From an uncultured Paraburkholderia sp. (lineage in GTDB: Bacteria > Pseudomonadota > Gammaproteobacteria > Burkholderiales > Burkholderiaceae): a stretch of DNA of 64,000 nucleotides. The position numbers were made by a program, and so were the translations under genes. The DNA lies in NCBI GenBank assembly GCA_940746715.1, contig CALNWN010000001.1, forward strand, positions 62,001 to 126,000. Direction: 5' to 3'. A model generated the notes under the pieces. That model searched no databases, was not told the DNA's origin, and worked only from the letters and a program-made list of their open reading frames with translations. Each line of letters opens with the position of its first letter. Positions within the stretch are counted from its first letter, which is position 1. Of the stretch, positions 1 through 9,878 are shown one piece after another.

Positions 1-1027
1 ATGCCGCGCATCACGAAGATCTGACGCGGATTGGCGTCGGTGTCGAGATGCCGCCGGCCTGCGTGAGCGCATCCGCGATCGTCAGACGGCCCTTCAACAT
101 CGGCATCTGGATCGGCGTCTTCACCTCGCCCATCACGAACACGCGGCTGTTGCTGCGGTCCGGCACATTGATCACGTCGCCGTTTTGCAGCATCACGTTT
201 TGCGTCGTGTCGCCGGCATCCAGCATGCGGTTGGCGTCGAGCACGTACAGCTTGTTGTTGCGCGTGAGACGCACGCGCTGGATGTCCGCGTCGGCGGTCG
301 TCCCGCCCGAGCGCGTCAGCGCGTCGACGAGCGTGAGCGGCACATCGCTCACCGCGAGCGGGCCCGGCGTCTTCACTTCGCCCGTGACCTGCACTTTCTG
401 GCCGCGATACGACAGCACGCGCACATCGACCTGCGGATTGCGGATATAGAGCACGAGGCCGCTTGCAAGCTGATCGCGCAGTTCGCCGACGGTCTTCCCC
501 GCGGCCTTGATGCGGCCGACGAACGGGAAGTAGATCGTGCCGTCGGCGGCGATGGTCTGTCCGTAGGGATCGGCCTGGCCCGGCAACGCGGCCGTGTACG
601 GCTGCTGCAACGCGCCGGCGATGGTCTGCGTGCTGGTGCCGCCCGCCGACAGCGTGCTGCCCTGCGGCGTGGTCAATTCCGGGTGATCCCACACGGTGAT
701 GCCGAGAATGTCCTGCGGCGAGAGCCGGTACACGTATTGCGACGGATCGGCGAAGGCCGACGTGGGCAGCGGCCGCGGCGGCGCACTCGCCTCGGCCTGC
801 GCCTGCGCGGCGACGACGCTCGCGTCGATCACGTGAACCGGATAGGTTTCGGCGGCCTGGCTTTCATGCTGGCCGTCGTCTTTCAGCCGCGACGTGTCGA
901 GATAGTTGCCGGGTGCGGTTGCGCAGGCCGACAACAAAGACGTCAGCGCGAGCGTGGTCGCGAACTTTGTTGTGAAGTTCGCTTTCAGGTTGGTGAAGCA
1001 GTGTGTAGCGAGTGTTTTCTTCAGCAT
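1..1027 (-). pseudogene. wza: Wza-type outer-membrane polysaccharide export lipoprotein, frameshifted, continues beyond window
   Basis: Outer-membrane export channel of a Wzy-type capsule/exopolysaccharide system. The visible protein has a lipoprotein signal with lipobox LLSAC (Cys about 35), a polysaccharide-export domain beginning near YRLSPQDILG (about residue 105), and two SLBB-like segments, each with a GEVKTP motif. Near base 43 the frame breaks: after GGIST the reading goes to a stop at 11, whereas a one-base shift restores DANPRQIF and runs off the window, so one base appears deleted. ATG at 1027 is chosen; ATG at 1042 is an alternative. The start overlaps the end of the wzb remnant by a few bases, as in intact wzb-wza operons. 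Family assignment is firm; loss of function is inferred. Confidence 0.8.
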
Positions 1028-1400
1028 ATTTTTTTCAGCCATCCCATGATCAGATGTTCGATGAGCACGAGACTTTCCCTGTAAGCGGATTCCTCGCCGC
1101 CGTGCGGATCGGCGACGTCGGGCAGGTCGTCCCACTTGCCGAGCGGAAAGACCTTGCCGCGCGAAGCCGGGTCGAGCGCTTCGACTTCGCTCACCTGCGC
1201 ACGCTTGCTCACGAGGACGAGATAAGTGCCATCCCGTTCGTTAGTCGGCTCTTCAGTTCGGCATTCAGTGGGCCATCCAGCTGGCCGCCCGGTTGAATTT
1301 CCCGGGGCCAATCGTTCCGGCTGCGGCACGCGCCACGCCGGCATGCGCGTCGGCAATGCCATTGCCGGACGCGAAGCCGATCGAAGCCGTGCTAATTGCA
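1021..1400 (-). pseudogene. wzb: Remnant of low-molecular-weight protein tyrosine phosphatase (Wzb-like)
   Basis: The C-terminal third is clear: KRAQVSEVEALDPASRGKVFPLG followed by WDD, ADPHGG and an ending in GWLKKIC, the typical end of Wzb phosphatases that dephosphorylate the Wzc tyrosine kinase. Upstream, matching stretches lie in different frames (ISTASIGFASGNGI, then AAQLDGPLNAELKSRLTN), so at least two frame changes separate them. The catalytic P-loop CX5R and a start codon are not found. The stop TGA (1021-1023) overlaps the wza start. This is a degraded, 5'-truncated gene of the same exopolysaccharide operon. Confidence 0.65.
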
Positions 1401-1898
1401 ATGACGTTTTCCGCTTTGCCAAACCGGCCGCTCGGCCGCTTGCGAAAAACGTGTCTCGGAATGAGTGAATGTCTTTCTACAGGTATAGATAAAGCGCTAT
1501 TAAAATTCGCGCCGCAAGGCCGCAAAAATCTCAAAATGTATCGGGGAAATTGCAATATTTTTTGATGGATTTTATGTGGCAAGTTTTACCGGAACGGAGA
1601 GACGAACGACGCTTTTTCGTGGCCTTCTTGTGGCAAAAAGTGGCTTTTTGCATGGGATTTCGGGCTCTCACGCGACCCCAACGCCTCTACCATTCCTGAC
1701 GCAAGCGGCGGTGTAAAAAAATGCCCGCCAATTTTTTCAACGTAAATTTATCTTTTTATGAAATTAACGGCGACATTTTTGATTCATCAAGGCGCCGCCT
1801 TATCCGCCAATCCATATAGTTTTCATTTAACGCGCCTTTATTGACCTGAATGTTCGTGATAAAACTCGACGCATTCAACCAGTCCTGAGGAGTCCATC
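1401..1898. other. Divergent intergenic region between wzb remnant and manC
   Basis: No supportable ORF. The stretch 1480-1860 is clearly more AT-rich than the rest of the window, with A/T tracts around 1550 and 1720-1770. It probably holds the promoters of the two divergent exopolysaccharide transcripts. I cannot place a convincing -35/-10 pair. Confidence 0.4.
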
Positions 1899-3430
1899 AT
1901 GACCGCTCCGGTTACGGCCGCGTCCGCCGACACCCAGCCGAGAGAAGCCGCGTCCGCACACGTTAAACTGAAGGTTCATCCTGTGATTCTGGCGGGCGGC
2001 TCGGGCACGCGGCTGTGGCCGATGTCGCGCGAGCAGCATCCCAAGCAGTTGATCGGCCTGCTCGGCGATGAGTCGCTGCTGCAATCCACCACGCGCCGTC
2101 TCGACGGATTGGACGCCGGCTATCCGCTAACCGGTCAACTCGTCGTGGTCGCCAACGAAGAGCAACGCTTCACGACCGCTGAGCAGTTGCGCACGAGCGG
2201 CAAGCCGACCCGCCTGATCCTCGAACCGGTGGGCCGCGATACGGCGCCCGCGCTGACGGTGGCCACGCAGGACGAGGACGGCATCATGGTGGTGATGCCC
2301 GCGGACCATGCGGTCACCGACATCGAAGGATTTCAAGCCGCAGTCGCCGCGGGCGTGCAGCATGCGGCGGCAGGCCAGATCGTCACGATGGGCATCGTGC
2401 CGACCCGCGCGGAAACGGGCTACGGTTATATCCGGATCGGCGACGCGATCGCTACGCCTGGCAATCCTGATGAAGTTCGACAGGACGTCTCTGTCGCCGC
2501 GCACAAGCTGGATCGCTTCGTCGAAAAGCCGCATCTCGAACTTGCGCAGCGCTATGTGCAATCGCACGAATACTGGTGGAACAGCGGCATTTTCATCATG
2601 CGGGCATCCACATGGCTCAAGGCGATCCGCCACTTCCAGCCGGCCATCTATGAAGCTTGCGCTGCGGCCTACGAGGGTGGCAAGGCAGACGGCGACTTCT
2701 TCCGCCTGCAGCGCGATGCATTCGGTGCGTCGCCTTCCAATTCGATCGACTACGCGGTGTGGAGCAGCTCGGCCACGATCAGAACGTCACCTCGGGCGTG
2801 GTCGTGCCCTTGCAGGCGGGCTGGTCGGACGTGGGCTCGTGGGACGCGATCTGGGACATCTCCGAGAAAGACGCAGAGCACAACGTGGGCCGCGGCCGCG
2901 TGATGTTCGAAGGCGCCTCCTCCACCTTAGCGCATTCCGAAGGACGCCTGATTGCCTGCGTGGGCACGCACGACCTCGTCGTCGTCGAAACCGCCGACGC
3001 GATTCTCGTCGCGGACAAATCGCGTGTGCAGGACGTCAAGAAGATCGTGGGGCGCATTCGTAGCGAAGGCGGCATTGAAGCGGCCAACCATCGCAAGGTG
3101 CATCGCCCGTGGGGCAACTACGATTCCGTCGACACGGGCGAGCGTTTCCAGGTGAAGCGCATTGTCGTGAAACCGGGCGCCCGCCTCTCGCTGCAAATGC
3201 ACCATCACCGCGCCGAACACTGGATCGTCGTGCGCGGCACCGCGCTCGTCACGCGAGGCGAAGAGCGCTTTATCGTCTCCGAAAACGAATCGGCTTACAT
3301 TCCGCTCGGCGTCACGCACCGTCTCGAGAACCCCGGCAAGATGCCGCTCGAAATGATCGAGGTGCAATCCGGTTCGTATCTCGGCGAAGACGACATCGTG
3401 CGTTTCGACGACACCTACGGGCGCGAGTAA
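1899..3430 (+). pseudogene. manC: Mannose-1-phosphate guanylyltransferase / mannose-6-phosphate isomerase, single-base frameshift
   Basis: Bifunctional type II enzyme making GDP-mannose for exopolysaccharide. The N-terminal nucleotidyltransferase domain carries LAGGSGTRLWPMSR (about residues 31-44) and a FVEKP motif. The C-terminal cupin/isomerase domain has RFQVKRIVVKPG and the metal-site histidines LQMHHHRAEHW. GAGGAG lies just before ATG 1899. At about 2759 the frame changes: GCGGTG is followed by TGGAGCAG where ATGGAGCAG is expected (VMEQLGHDQ), so one base is missing. The second domain continues in frame 2 to the TAA at 3430. The two halves together equal a normal-length enzyme. Read as a one-hit pseudogene unless sequence error is shown. 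Confidence 0.85.
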
Positions 3431-3572
3431 TGCCCTGAATCAGGCGCGAGTTACTTGCAGGAACAGCGTTGCATCACAGAGTTGACTTGCAGGGATTGCA
3501 TCACAGCAAATGAAGCGGGAACCTGTGGCGGTTGCTCCGACGGCCGCGGGGTACTGCGCCTAAGCGTTGTGC

Positions 3573-5069
3573 TCATCCCGCGTGGGAGATGAGTTCTGTG
3601 TGCGACGGATAACGTTCGGCCTTGTCGCGCTCGGTGGCTGCGAGTGCTGCCGGTGCGCTATCGGCCAAAGTCGTGGCGCTTGCTGCCGGGCTGCGTGCCG
3701 GGTTTGCCGCCTCATTGAAGCCTGCCTCATTGAAACCCTTCCCGCCGGTCGCGCCCGGAGCCGGTTCGCCTGTATAGCGACGCAGCGGTCCGCGAAACGC
3801 GTTCAACGCACCATGCAAAGGTGCACCGTGAGGCGTGGCAACCGGCTCGGGCACATGACGCATGCCCGCCGTGAGACGGGACGGCGCCGCTGCATAAGAC
3901 GCGTGAGTGGCTGGGACATTCTGCATAGCTGCCGGCTTGTGCGCCTGCGCGTATAGCGACGCGGCGTGCGCTTGCACGTGCGGTACGCGGACTTGGCGGC
4001 GCTGGGTCCGCTGCGTGGGTTGTTTGGACTGCTTGCGATGCTGCCAGCGTCGCCCATTCGCGCTCGATCCACTGCGCCGCCCACTCGAACGCGTAATGCT
4101 CGGCCGCGGCGGCGTCTGCGAAGCGCGGACCGACGAGGCCCGAGCGTTCGACGCGCCTGCCGTCCTTCATGATCTCCGCCCACGCGCGGTACATCGCATT
4201 GGGCACGCGCTCGGCGGCGACATAGATCAGATAGCCATGCCGCTCGGCGACCTGCCACCCGCGCGGCGCGAGACTCGTCGACAGCGGGCTGCGCGGCAGC
4301 GCTGCCTGCGAGCCTGCGCGTGCCGATGCAATGGCTGCGTCGAGGCCTTGCATTGCCGCGCCGACCGCGCCCGCTTCGTTCGTGGCGCGCAAGTCGGTCC
4401 GCAGCGCGGGGCGCGGCGCATAAGCGACGGACGGCGTCGGCAAGGCCGGCGCGCGCGGTATGGCGTGCGTGGCCTGCGTTGCCCGGGTAGCGTACGCTGC
4501 GCCGGGCGCGGCGTGATCGAAACCTGCCAGTTGACGCGTGATGTCCGCAATCGGATCGGCTAAACCCCATGCCCGCGCCGGCGAGACATCCGACGCAAGG
4601 GACGCATGGGACATATGGGACATAGGGCCTGCGTCAAACGCGTTCGACCGGTTGCCGCCCGTGCCCGGTGCCTGCCACGACTCGGGGCTTCGCCACGACA
4701 CGCCGCGCGGACTCTCGTCGCGCGTGCTGGGCGCTTCCACGACGGCTGCTGCGGGTTTGGCCGCAACAGGCGGCGCCGGCTGCGGGATATACGCGAATGT
4801 GCGGCCCTTGCTCGACAGAAGCCGAACCATCTCGAGCAGCGTGCCGTTCAGTTGCCATTCCTCGAAACGGCGCCGGCAGGTCGGGCCTGACGGATAGCGG
4901 CCCGGCAGCTTCGACCAGGGCTCTCCGGCAGGATCCACAAAACGGCATTGGCCACGACACGTGGGTCGGCGCGGGGCCGCCCGCGTCGGTTCAGACGGAC
5001 GGCCGGCTCATCGGAGACAAGCGCTGATAGCAGCGCCCATTCGTCATTGCTTAGCTCATCGAAAAACAT
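3573..5069 (-). pseudogene. DUF4096 (IS5-like) DNA-binding domain protein with long Ala/Pro-rich linker, frameshifted
   Basis: The N-terminus (MFFDELSNDEWALL onward) is the helix-turn-helix domain found at the start of IS5-type transposases, including RRGRPRADPR, WSKLPGRYPSGPTCRRRF and EEWQLNGTLLEM. No DDE catalytic domain follows. Instead there is a long Ala/Pro/His-rich linker and a compact C-terminal domain (GWQVAERHGYLIYV, MYRAWAEIMKDGRRVERSG, FEWAAQWIEREW). GGAGAAAATCC precedes ATG 5069. One base is missing at about 4928 (WIL then TGEPWSKL in the next frame). A second shift near 4020 moves the tail into the frame ending at 3573. No terminal inverted repeats were seen, so it is not a mobile element. 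I regard it as a domesticated transposase-derived DNA-binding protein, now broken. Confidence 0.65.
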
Positions 5070-5690
5070 GGATTTTCTCCACGCAGCCTGGCCGGGCCGC
5101 GGCTTTGGGCGGACCACGGATTCAACCTTCACGATCCGTGTGTCACCCTCGGTTGCACAAATATGTCTTGTACGTTCTGTTGGCTGGTCAAACACCGCCC
5201 CGGGTTAGTGCGGTTTATCCCTATTGCGAAGCACAAAACGTGGTCTCACTCGTGCATGGGAGAATTGTGCACGAAGCATACCATCACTAGGGTTTGCGTG
5301 AATATCGTTGAGACAAGTGTTACGGATAGAAACAAACTTGTCGTTTTCACTCGCTTAATTCACGTCATGCCGTAACGGAAATGCTTCTTGCCATAGCGAC
5401 GGAATGGCTAATGCGGACGACCGGAACCGGCAAAAGCGCCGCAAATGCCTGCCAAAAAAACGGCAAAGGCACTGAATGGCCGGCTCGAATTCGACAGCAC
5501 CATGATGCGATAAATTGCAGCGAATTTTCGTCCGCCCGAATGCGCGACTTCGTTGCGTGCGCAGCGAGTCCACGGTTCTCCGGCCGATGACATCGATGTG
5601 GCAATGCGGGCCCGCGGCTTATCTCAAGGATGCCGCCGCGCCGCGGGCGGGCGCCCATTCGTTGGCCGGTAGCGGCTCGGGGCGAGCCTT
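5070..5690. other. Intergenic region, no gene seen
   Basis: About 620 bases upstream of the DUF4096 gene and downstream of the yciI-like gene. The short ORFs here lack ribosome sites and Burkholderia-like codon use. The stretch 5210-5400 is relatively AT-rich and may hold the promoter of the leftward DUF4096 gene. I see no repeats or RNA gene. Confidence 0.4.
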
Positions 5691-5971
5691 TTAACGGACC
5701 GGCCTGGCCGCCCCCTCGCCCACCACCGTGGTCCATTCGCGCACGCGCCAGCGTGTGACGAGACCCGCTTGCACGTAGGGGTCGGCCTCGGCAAAGGCCT
5801 CGGCGGCGCGAGGCGTGTCGCCGGTGAAAAGCAGCACTGCTGTATCCACCGGTTCGGTCAATGCACCGGCAAGCACGAGTTCGCCGCGCTCCGCCGCCGC
5901 CCACGCGAGTTTCAGATGCGAGTCGCGGTACTCGCCGCGCCGTTCCAGGTAGTCGTCAACAAAAAGTGCAT
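5691..5971 (-). pseudogene. YciI-like protein, frameshift near the start
   Basis: Small ferredoxin-fold YciI family protein of about 93 residues. The body reads DYLERRGEYRDSHLKLAWAAAERGELVLAG and then TEPVDTAVLLF with FAEADPYVQAGLV, a typical YciI sequence with the conserved DPY. A good GGAGGAG site precedes ATG 5971 (MHFLL). After MHF the reading frame loses one base inside a T5 run at 5961-5965, so the initiating ATG leads to a stop within about 20 codons. Because the lesion lies in a homopolymer, polymerase slippage or sequencing error is more plausible here than elsewhere in the window. Confidence 0.6.
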
Positions 5972-6415
5972 GGCAAGCTCCTCCGGGTTAATACAGCTTA
6001 ATCACACCGCGCAGCGCGTAGACGGCAAAAAGACGCGACGGGACACCGATTCGCGTTAAGGATTTCCTTACCAATTCCCATTCATGTGCATTCGCAGCAA
6101 ATGCACGCGTGAGCGGAACAATGCACGGCGAATTTTCACACCCTTGCTGGCGGCCGACGCAGGCAGCGAATTACAGTCGAATTGCATCATCATTTAATCT
6201 ACAATGCATAATATTATTGCCCACCGGCATTCGGGCGATTATTGCGGCGCGCGCTGCTTCATCAGGGAAAACGAGCGGGCGCCGTTGTCAACGGGAACGC
6301 AGTTTTGACCGTTGATGCAGACAGCATTTGCCATAATGGACTTGCCGAGGGCCGGATGCCGTCGACGCCCACGTGCATGACGACCAAAAACGTTTCCACA
6401 CCGATGGAGTGTCAC
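5972..6415. other. Intergenic region upstream of the psiF-like gene
   Basis: No supportable gene. The segment 6170-6235 is AT-rich (it includes TAATATTATT) and is a plausible promoter region for the rightward PsiF-like gene. No clear Pho box could be assigned by eye. Confidence 0.35.
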
Positions 6416-6709
6416 ATGAAAATCCAATCCGCAATCGCCGCCATGGTACTCGGCGCCGTCCTCGTTTCGCCCGCGTTCGCGCAGAACAGCCAGCAGACGA
6501 AAATGGCTGACTGTAACAAGCAGGCCGGCGACAAGAAAGGCGACGAGCGCAAGGCGTTCATGAAGAGCTGCCTGTCGGCGAAACCGGCCGCCGCGCCCAT
6601 GAGCCAGCAGGACAAGATGAAGGCCTGCAACACGCAAGCCGCCGGCAAGAAAGGCGATGAGCGCAAGGCGTTCATGAAGAGCTGTCTCTCGTCGGCTCCG
6701 GCCAACTGA
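6416..6709 (+). CDS. PsiF-family exported repeat protein
   Basis: 97-residue protein with a signal peptide (MKIQSAIAAMVLG, cleavage after AFA). Two PsiF domains follow, each holding KGDERKAFMKSCLS and two cysteines. PsiF was named as a phosphate-starvation-inducible protein in E. coli; its molecular role is unknown. The start at 6416 is preferred to upstream in-frame codons because it has GGAG at a proper distance and begins the signal peptide. The two repeats are nearly identical at DNA level as well (about 6525-6575 and 6641-6691), implying internal duplication or conversion. Intact. Confidence 0.8.
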   Translation: MKIQSAIAAMVLGAVLVSPAFAQNSQQTKMADCNKQAGDKKGDERKAFMKSCLSAKPAAAPMSQQDKMKACNTQAAGKKGDERKAFMKSCLSSAPAN

Positions 6710-6965
6710 TCCGCAGCATTGCCCACGCGCCGCGCGGCTTGCGCGGCGCTGCATACCGACGTCGCTTCGTTTTGCGTCGCTCAGCTAGCTTTACGTCGCT
6801 CCATTCGCGCTTTTCCGTTGAGCGCTTCGCCCGCCCTTCGCAGTGCTCCCGCCCGAACGCGCCGTTTTTCTTCTATGATGGCTGCGGAGACGGCCCACCC
6901 CACACAACATTCATACGGGCCGCCATCTTGTCGTTGATGCCGCAAAGCATCGATTGGAGGCAAGG

Positions 6966-7420
6966 ATGGTATCGAAGCATAAAAACCGCTGGTTCAGGCG
7001 GTGGCTGGTCGTCATCGTATTCTGGGCGGTGCCCGTGGCGATCGTTGAAGTCAGCGAAATTCGCGAGGAGATGGCCTACAACGCCGTCGACCTAGACCGC
7101 GCGCTGACCACCTGGAATTTCACCGACGCGCAACGTGCGGCCGGCGCCCCCGCGCGCTGCCACGGCAAGCCGGACGAGGCGCACAGGCCGCCGGTTGTCC
7201 CGCCGACGTGCTCGCGGCTAACGCGCCGCGTCAGCAGGACGCCCGCAACTAATACAGCGTGCGCCGCTCTACTCTGATGGTTTATCTGTGGCATGCGTTC
7301 GTCTGCTATTGGGTCGTGCCGGCGCTCACGCTGCTGTTCATCGGCGTATTGATCGGCGGGGTGCGCCGCGCGCTGAGGCGCCCGCCCGCCGTCAAGAGCC
7401 CGGCCAACCACGGCGGATAG
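6966..7420 (+). pseudogene. Small two-helix membrane protein, frameshift plus in-frame stop
   Basis: Unrecognised short membrane protein. The N-terminus (MVSKHKNRWFRRW) leads into one hydrophobic helix (LVVIVFWAVPVAIV), then a soluble middle containing ALTTWNFTDAQ. After a frame change near 7180 the reading resumes as CPADVLAANAPRQQDARN. A TAA at 7250-7252 follows, then YSVRRSTLMVYLWHAF and a second helix (VVPALTLLFIGVLIGGV), ending in RRALRRPP and TAG at 7420. The two parts look like one original protein; the TAA may replace GAA, giving ARNEYS. An alternative is that ATG 7277 begins a separate 47-residue membrane peptide. Confidence 0.5.
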
Positions 7421-7787
7421 TCCGCGCAAGGCGCTTTTTGTGCAGCATGCAGGCAACACTTTCGATCCGATGCGAAGCCGAAACGCCGCGCGCCCGAGTC
7501 GGTAAAAATGGGCGACGACGCGCGCTCCGGCTCACCTGTCCGGCGACTCGCGCGCTCGAAACTCACTGCACAAAACCGCGCTCGACCATGCTCGCGCGCC
7601 GCCGGCAAGGGTCGCCGCGTGGCCGGTCAAATTTACAGCCTGCTCTTTTCGATCTGCCGCAAAGCCCCGCCACGTAAGGCTTTTCGCCCTGCGAGCGAGG
7701 GCGCCTTTTGACCTCCCGTGTGATATAACTCAAAGGCAACCACGCACTTTCTCGCGGTTGCGCCCCGGAACCATACGGAGAAAAACG
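7421..7787. other. Intergenic region, no gene seen
   Basis: About 370 bases with only short spurious ORFs of atypical composition. The 3' end carries the ribosome site of the following lipoprotein gene. No hairpin terminator, repeat or RNA gene is evident. Confidence 0.4.
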
Positions 7788-8375
7788 ATGCAAAGACGAC
7801 ACTTCATGTTGAAGACAACCGCTGCGCTCGCTTTCGGAGGCCTTACTCTCGCCGGATGTACCACCAACACCGGCGGCCACGACACCGCCGCCACCGATTC
7901 CTCCAAACGCCGCTCGATCGACGCGGACGTCGACGGCACCATGTCGCGGCTGTACACGACCGTGAAGGGTTCGCGCGAACTCGTCTCAAAGGCGCGCGGC
8001 GTGCTCGTGTTCCCGTCGGTGCTGCAGGCGGGCTTCATTGTGGGCGGTCAGTACGGCGAAGGCTCGCTGCGCGTGGGCGGCAGCACGGTCGGCTACTACA
8101 GCACCATTTCCGGCTCGGTCGGACTGCAGGCCGGCGCGCAGTCGAAGGCGATCATCTTCCTGTTCATGACGCAGGACGCGCTCGACAAATTCCGCAACGC
8201 AGACGGCTGGTCGGTGGGCGGCGACGCGTCCGTCGCGCTCGTGAAAATGGGTGCAAACGGCGCGATCGATTCGAACACGGCCACGGCGCCGGTCGAGGTA
8301 TTCGTGTTGACCAATGCCGGGCTGATGGGCGATCTGTCGTTGCAAGGCACGAAGGTTTCGCGCCTGAAGATTTGA
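7788..8375 (+). CDS. YSC84/Ysc84-like (SYLF-domain) lipoprotein
   Basis: 195-residue protein. The N-terminal twin-arginine-like MQRRHFMLK leads into a hydrophobic stretch and lipobox LTLAGC (Cys about 24), so it is probably a lipoprotein. The rest matches the bacterial SYLF/YSC84 family: SRELVSKARGVLVFPSVL, GGQYGEGSLRVGG, GYYSTISGSVGLQAGAQ and the final VFVLTNAGLMGDLSLQG. SYLF domains bind phosphoinositides in eukaryotes; the bacterial role is unknown. ACGGAGA lies upstream of ATG 7788. Full length, no lesions. Confidence 0.8.
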   Translation: MQRRHFMLKTTAALAFGGLTLAGCTTNTGGHDTAATDSSKRRSIDADVDGTMSRLYTTVKGSRELVSKARGVLVFPSVLQAGFIVGGQYGEGSLRVGGSTVGYYSTISGSVGLQAGAQSKAIIFLFMTQDALDKFRNADGWSVGGDASVALVKMGANGAIDSNTATAPVEVFVLTNAGLMGDLSLQGTKVSRLKI

Positions 8376-8556
8376 GAGGTGCGTGAAAAACGCGATCTCC
8401 GCGCAACCGTCGCGACGACGCCATTGAGGCGGCTCGCGACTCGACCTCTTACAGCAAGGCCGGCGCTCATCACAGGCGCCGGCCGGGCTAGCCGATGTTT
8501 TGCGGACCGTGGGCGGGCCGACTCCGTTGAAGCCGGCTCGCCCGCGCTCGCGGGCG

Positions 8557-9624
8557 TCAACGCCCCGAGCTATCCACGACCTTGAAGCGCGAGCGTTTTT
8601 GCGCGCGGATCACCGACTGATACGCATCGACATACTGCTGCGCCATGCGGTGTGACGTGAAGCGCTCCTCGAAGCGCCGCCGCACGCCCGCGCGCGGCAT
8701 CTTGTGCAGACGGTTGACAGCCGCCACTGCGCCGATCTCGTCTTCGACGATAAAGCCCGTCAGGCCGTCTTCCAGTACCTCCGGCACCGAGCCGCGGTTG
8801 AACGCCACGACCGGCGTGCCGCACGCCATCGCCTCGATCATCACGAGGCCGAACGGCTCGGGCCAGTCAATCGGAAACAGCAGCGCGTGCGCGCCCGACA
8901 GGAACTCCGCTTTCTGATGATCCGCGATCTCGCCGATGAACTCGACATGCGGCAAGTCGAGCAGCGGCCGGATATCGCGTTCGAAATATTCGCGATCCGC
9001 GGCGTCCACCTTGGCGGCGATCCGAATCGGCATGCCGCAGCGGCCGGCGATCCGGATAGCGGTGTCGACCCGTTTTTCCGGCGATATGCGCCCGAGAAAC
9101 GCCAGGTACTTCTGCTCGACCGGCTGCGGCGTATACAACTGCTCAGGCAGGCCGTGATAGACCGTGGTGAGCCAGCGCGCCTGCGGCAGCGGATGGCGCT
9201 GCGCATTCGAAATGGAAATCACCGGTGCGGTGTTGAATGTGTCGAACACGGGCTGCTGCTCCGGCAGGTCGAGGCGGCCGTGCATCGTCGTGACGAACGG
9301 CGTCTCCTGCCGCTGGAACACCGAGAACGAGTAATAGTCGAGGTGGAAATGCAGGACATCGAACTGGTCGGCCTGGCGGCGCACCAGTTCCATCAGCAGC
9401 ATGTGCGGCGCGACGCGATCGCGAATGCCCGGGTCGAGGCGCAGCGCGCGCGGCCACACGGCCTCGAGCTTCGCGCTGGTTTCGGAATCGCCGCTTGCGA
9501 ACAGCGTCACGTCGTGGCCGAGCTCGACAAGCGCCTCGGTGATGTACGACACGACGCGCTCGGTGCCGCCATAGAGCTTCGGCGGCACGGATTCGGTCAA
9601 CGGGGCGATCTGCGCAATCTTCAT
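8557..9624 (-). CDS. GT4-type glycosyltransferase family 1 protein
   Basis: About 355 residues with GT-B architecture. The N-terminal domain begins MKIAQIAPLTESVPPKLYGG with TERVVSYI; the C-terminal donor-binding domain has FLGRISPEKRVD and the E-x7-E region PEPFGLVMIEAMACGTPVV. The ATG at 9624 is chosen because GGAGAC lies just before it, even though an in-frame ATG exists six codons upstream region-wise. The acceptor is not predictable. It stands alone, convergent with the lipoprotein gene, and is intact despite the broken exopolysaccharide genes nearby, so it may serve another glycan. Confidence 0.85.
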   Translation of the reverse strand: MKIAQIAPLTESVPPKLYGGTERVVSYITEALVELGHDVTLFASGDSETSAKLEAVWPRALRLDPGIRDRVAPHMLLMELVRRQADQFDVLHFHLDYYSFSVFQRQETPFVTTMHGRLDLPEQQPVFDTFNTAPVISISNAQRHPLPQARWLTTVYHGLPEQLYTPQPVEQKYLAFLGRISPEKRVDTAIRIAGRCGMPIRIAAKVDAADREYFERDIRPLLDLPHVEFIGEIADHQKAEFLSGAHALLFPIDWPEPFGLVMIEAMACGTPVVAFNRGSVPEVLEDGLTGFIVEDEIGAVAAVNRLHKMPRAGVRRRFEERFTSHRMAQQYVDAYQSVIRAQKRSRFKVVDSSGR

Positions 9625-9878
9625 AGTTGTCTCCATGAACTGACGGCTCGCGGCCCGGCTTGTCCGGAGCTCGCGCTTTGAGGCGCCGTCAGTGGCGCCA
9701 TGTAGGCGCCGGTCTACGATCCAATGCACGGTGGCCGCACGCGTGCGCGGCTGGCATCGAAGCATTATTCCCTGGCGAGGGCTAAAAAGCGCCCGTTATT
9801 GCATTTCCTGAGTGCCGTTACAGTCAGCTTACAAGCCGCCGGGCAACGAAATAAAGGACGCATCGCGCACCGCGTAGT

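Noticed and set aside
2657..3430. Separate mannose-6-phosphate isomerase gene starting inside manC
   Set aside because: The frame begins within conserved guanylyltransferase sequence; the family sequence is continuous across a one-base gap at about 2759.
3573..5069. Insertion sequence
   Set aside because: Only the DNA-binding N-terminus is transposase-like. No DDE motif, terminal inverted repeats or target duplication could be seen.
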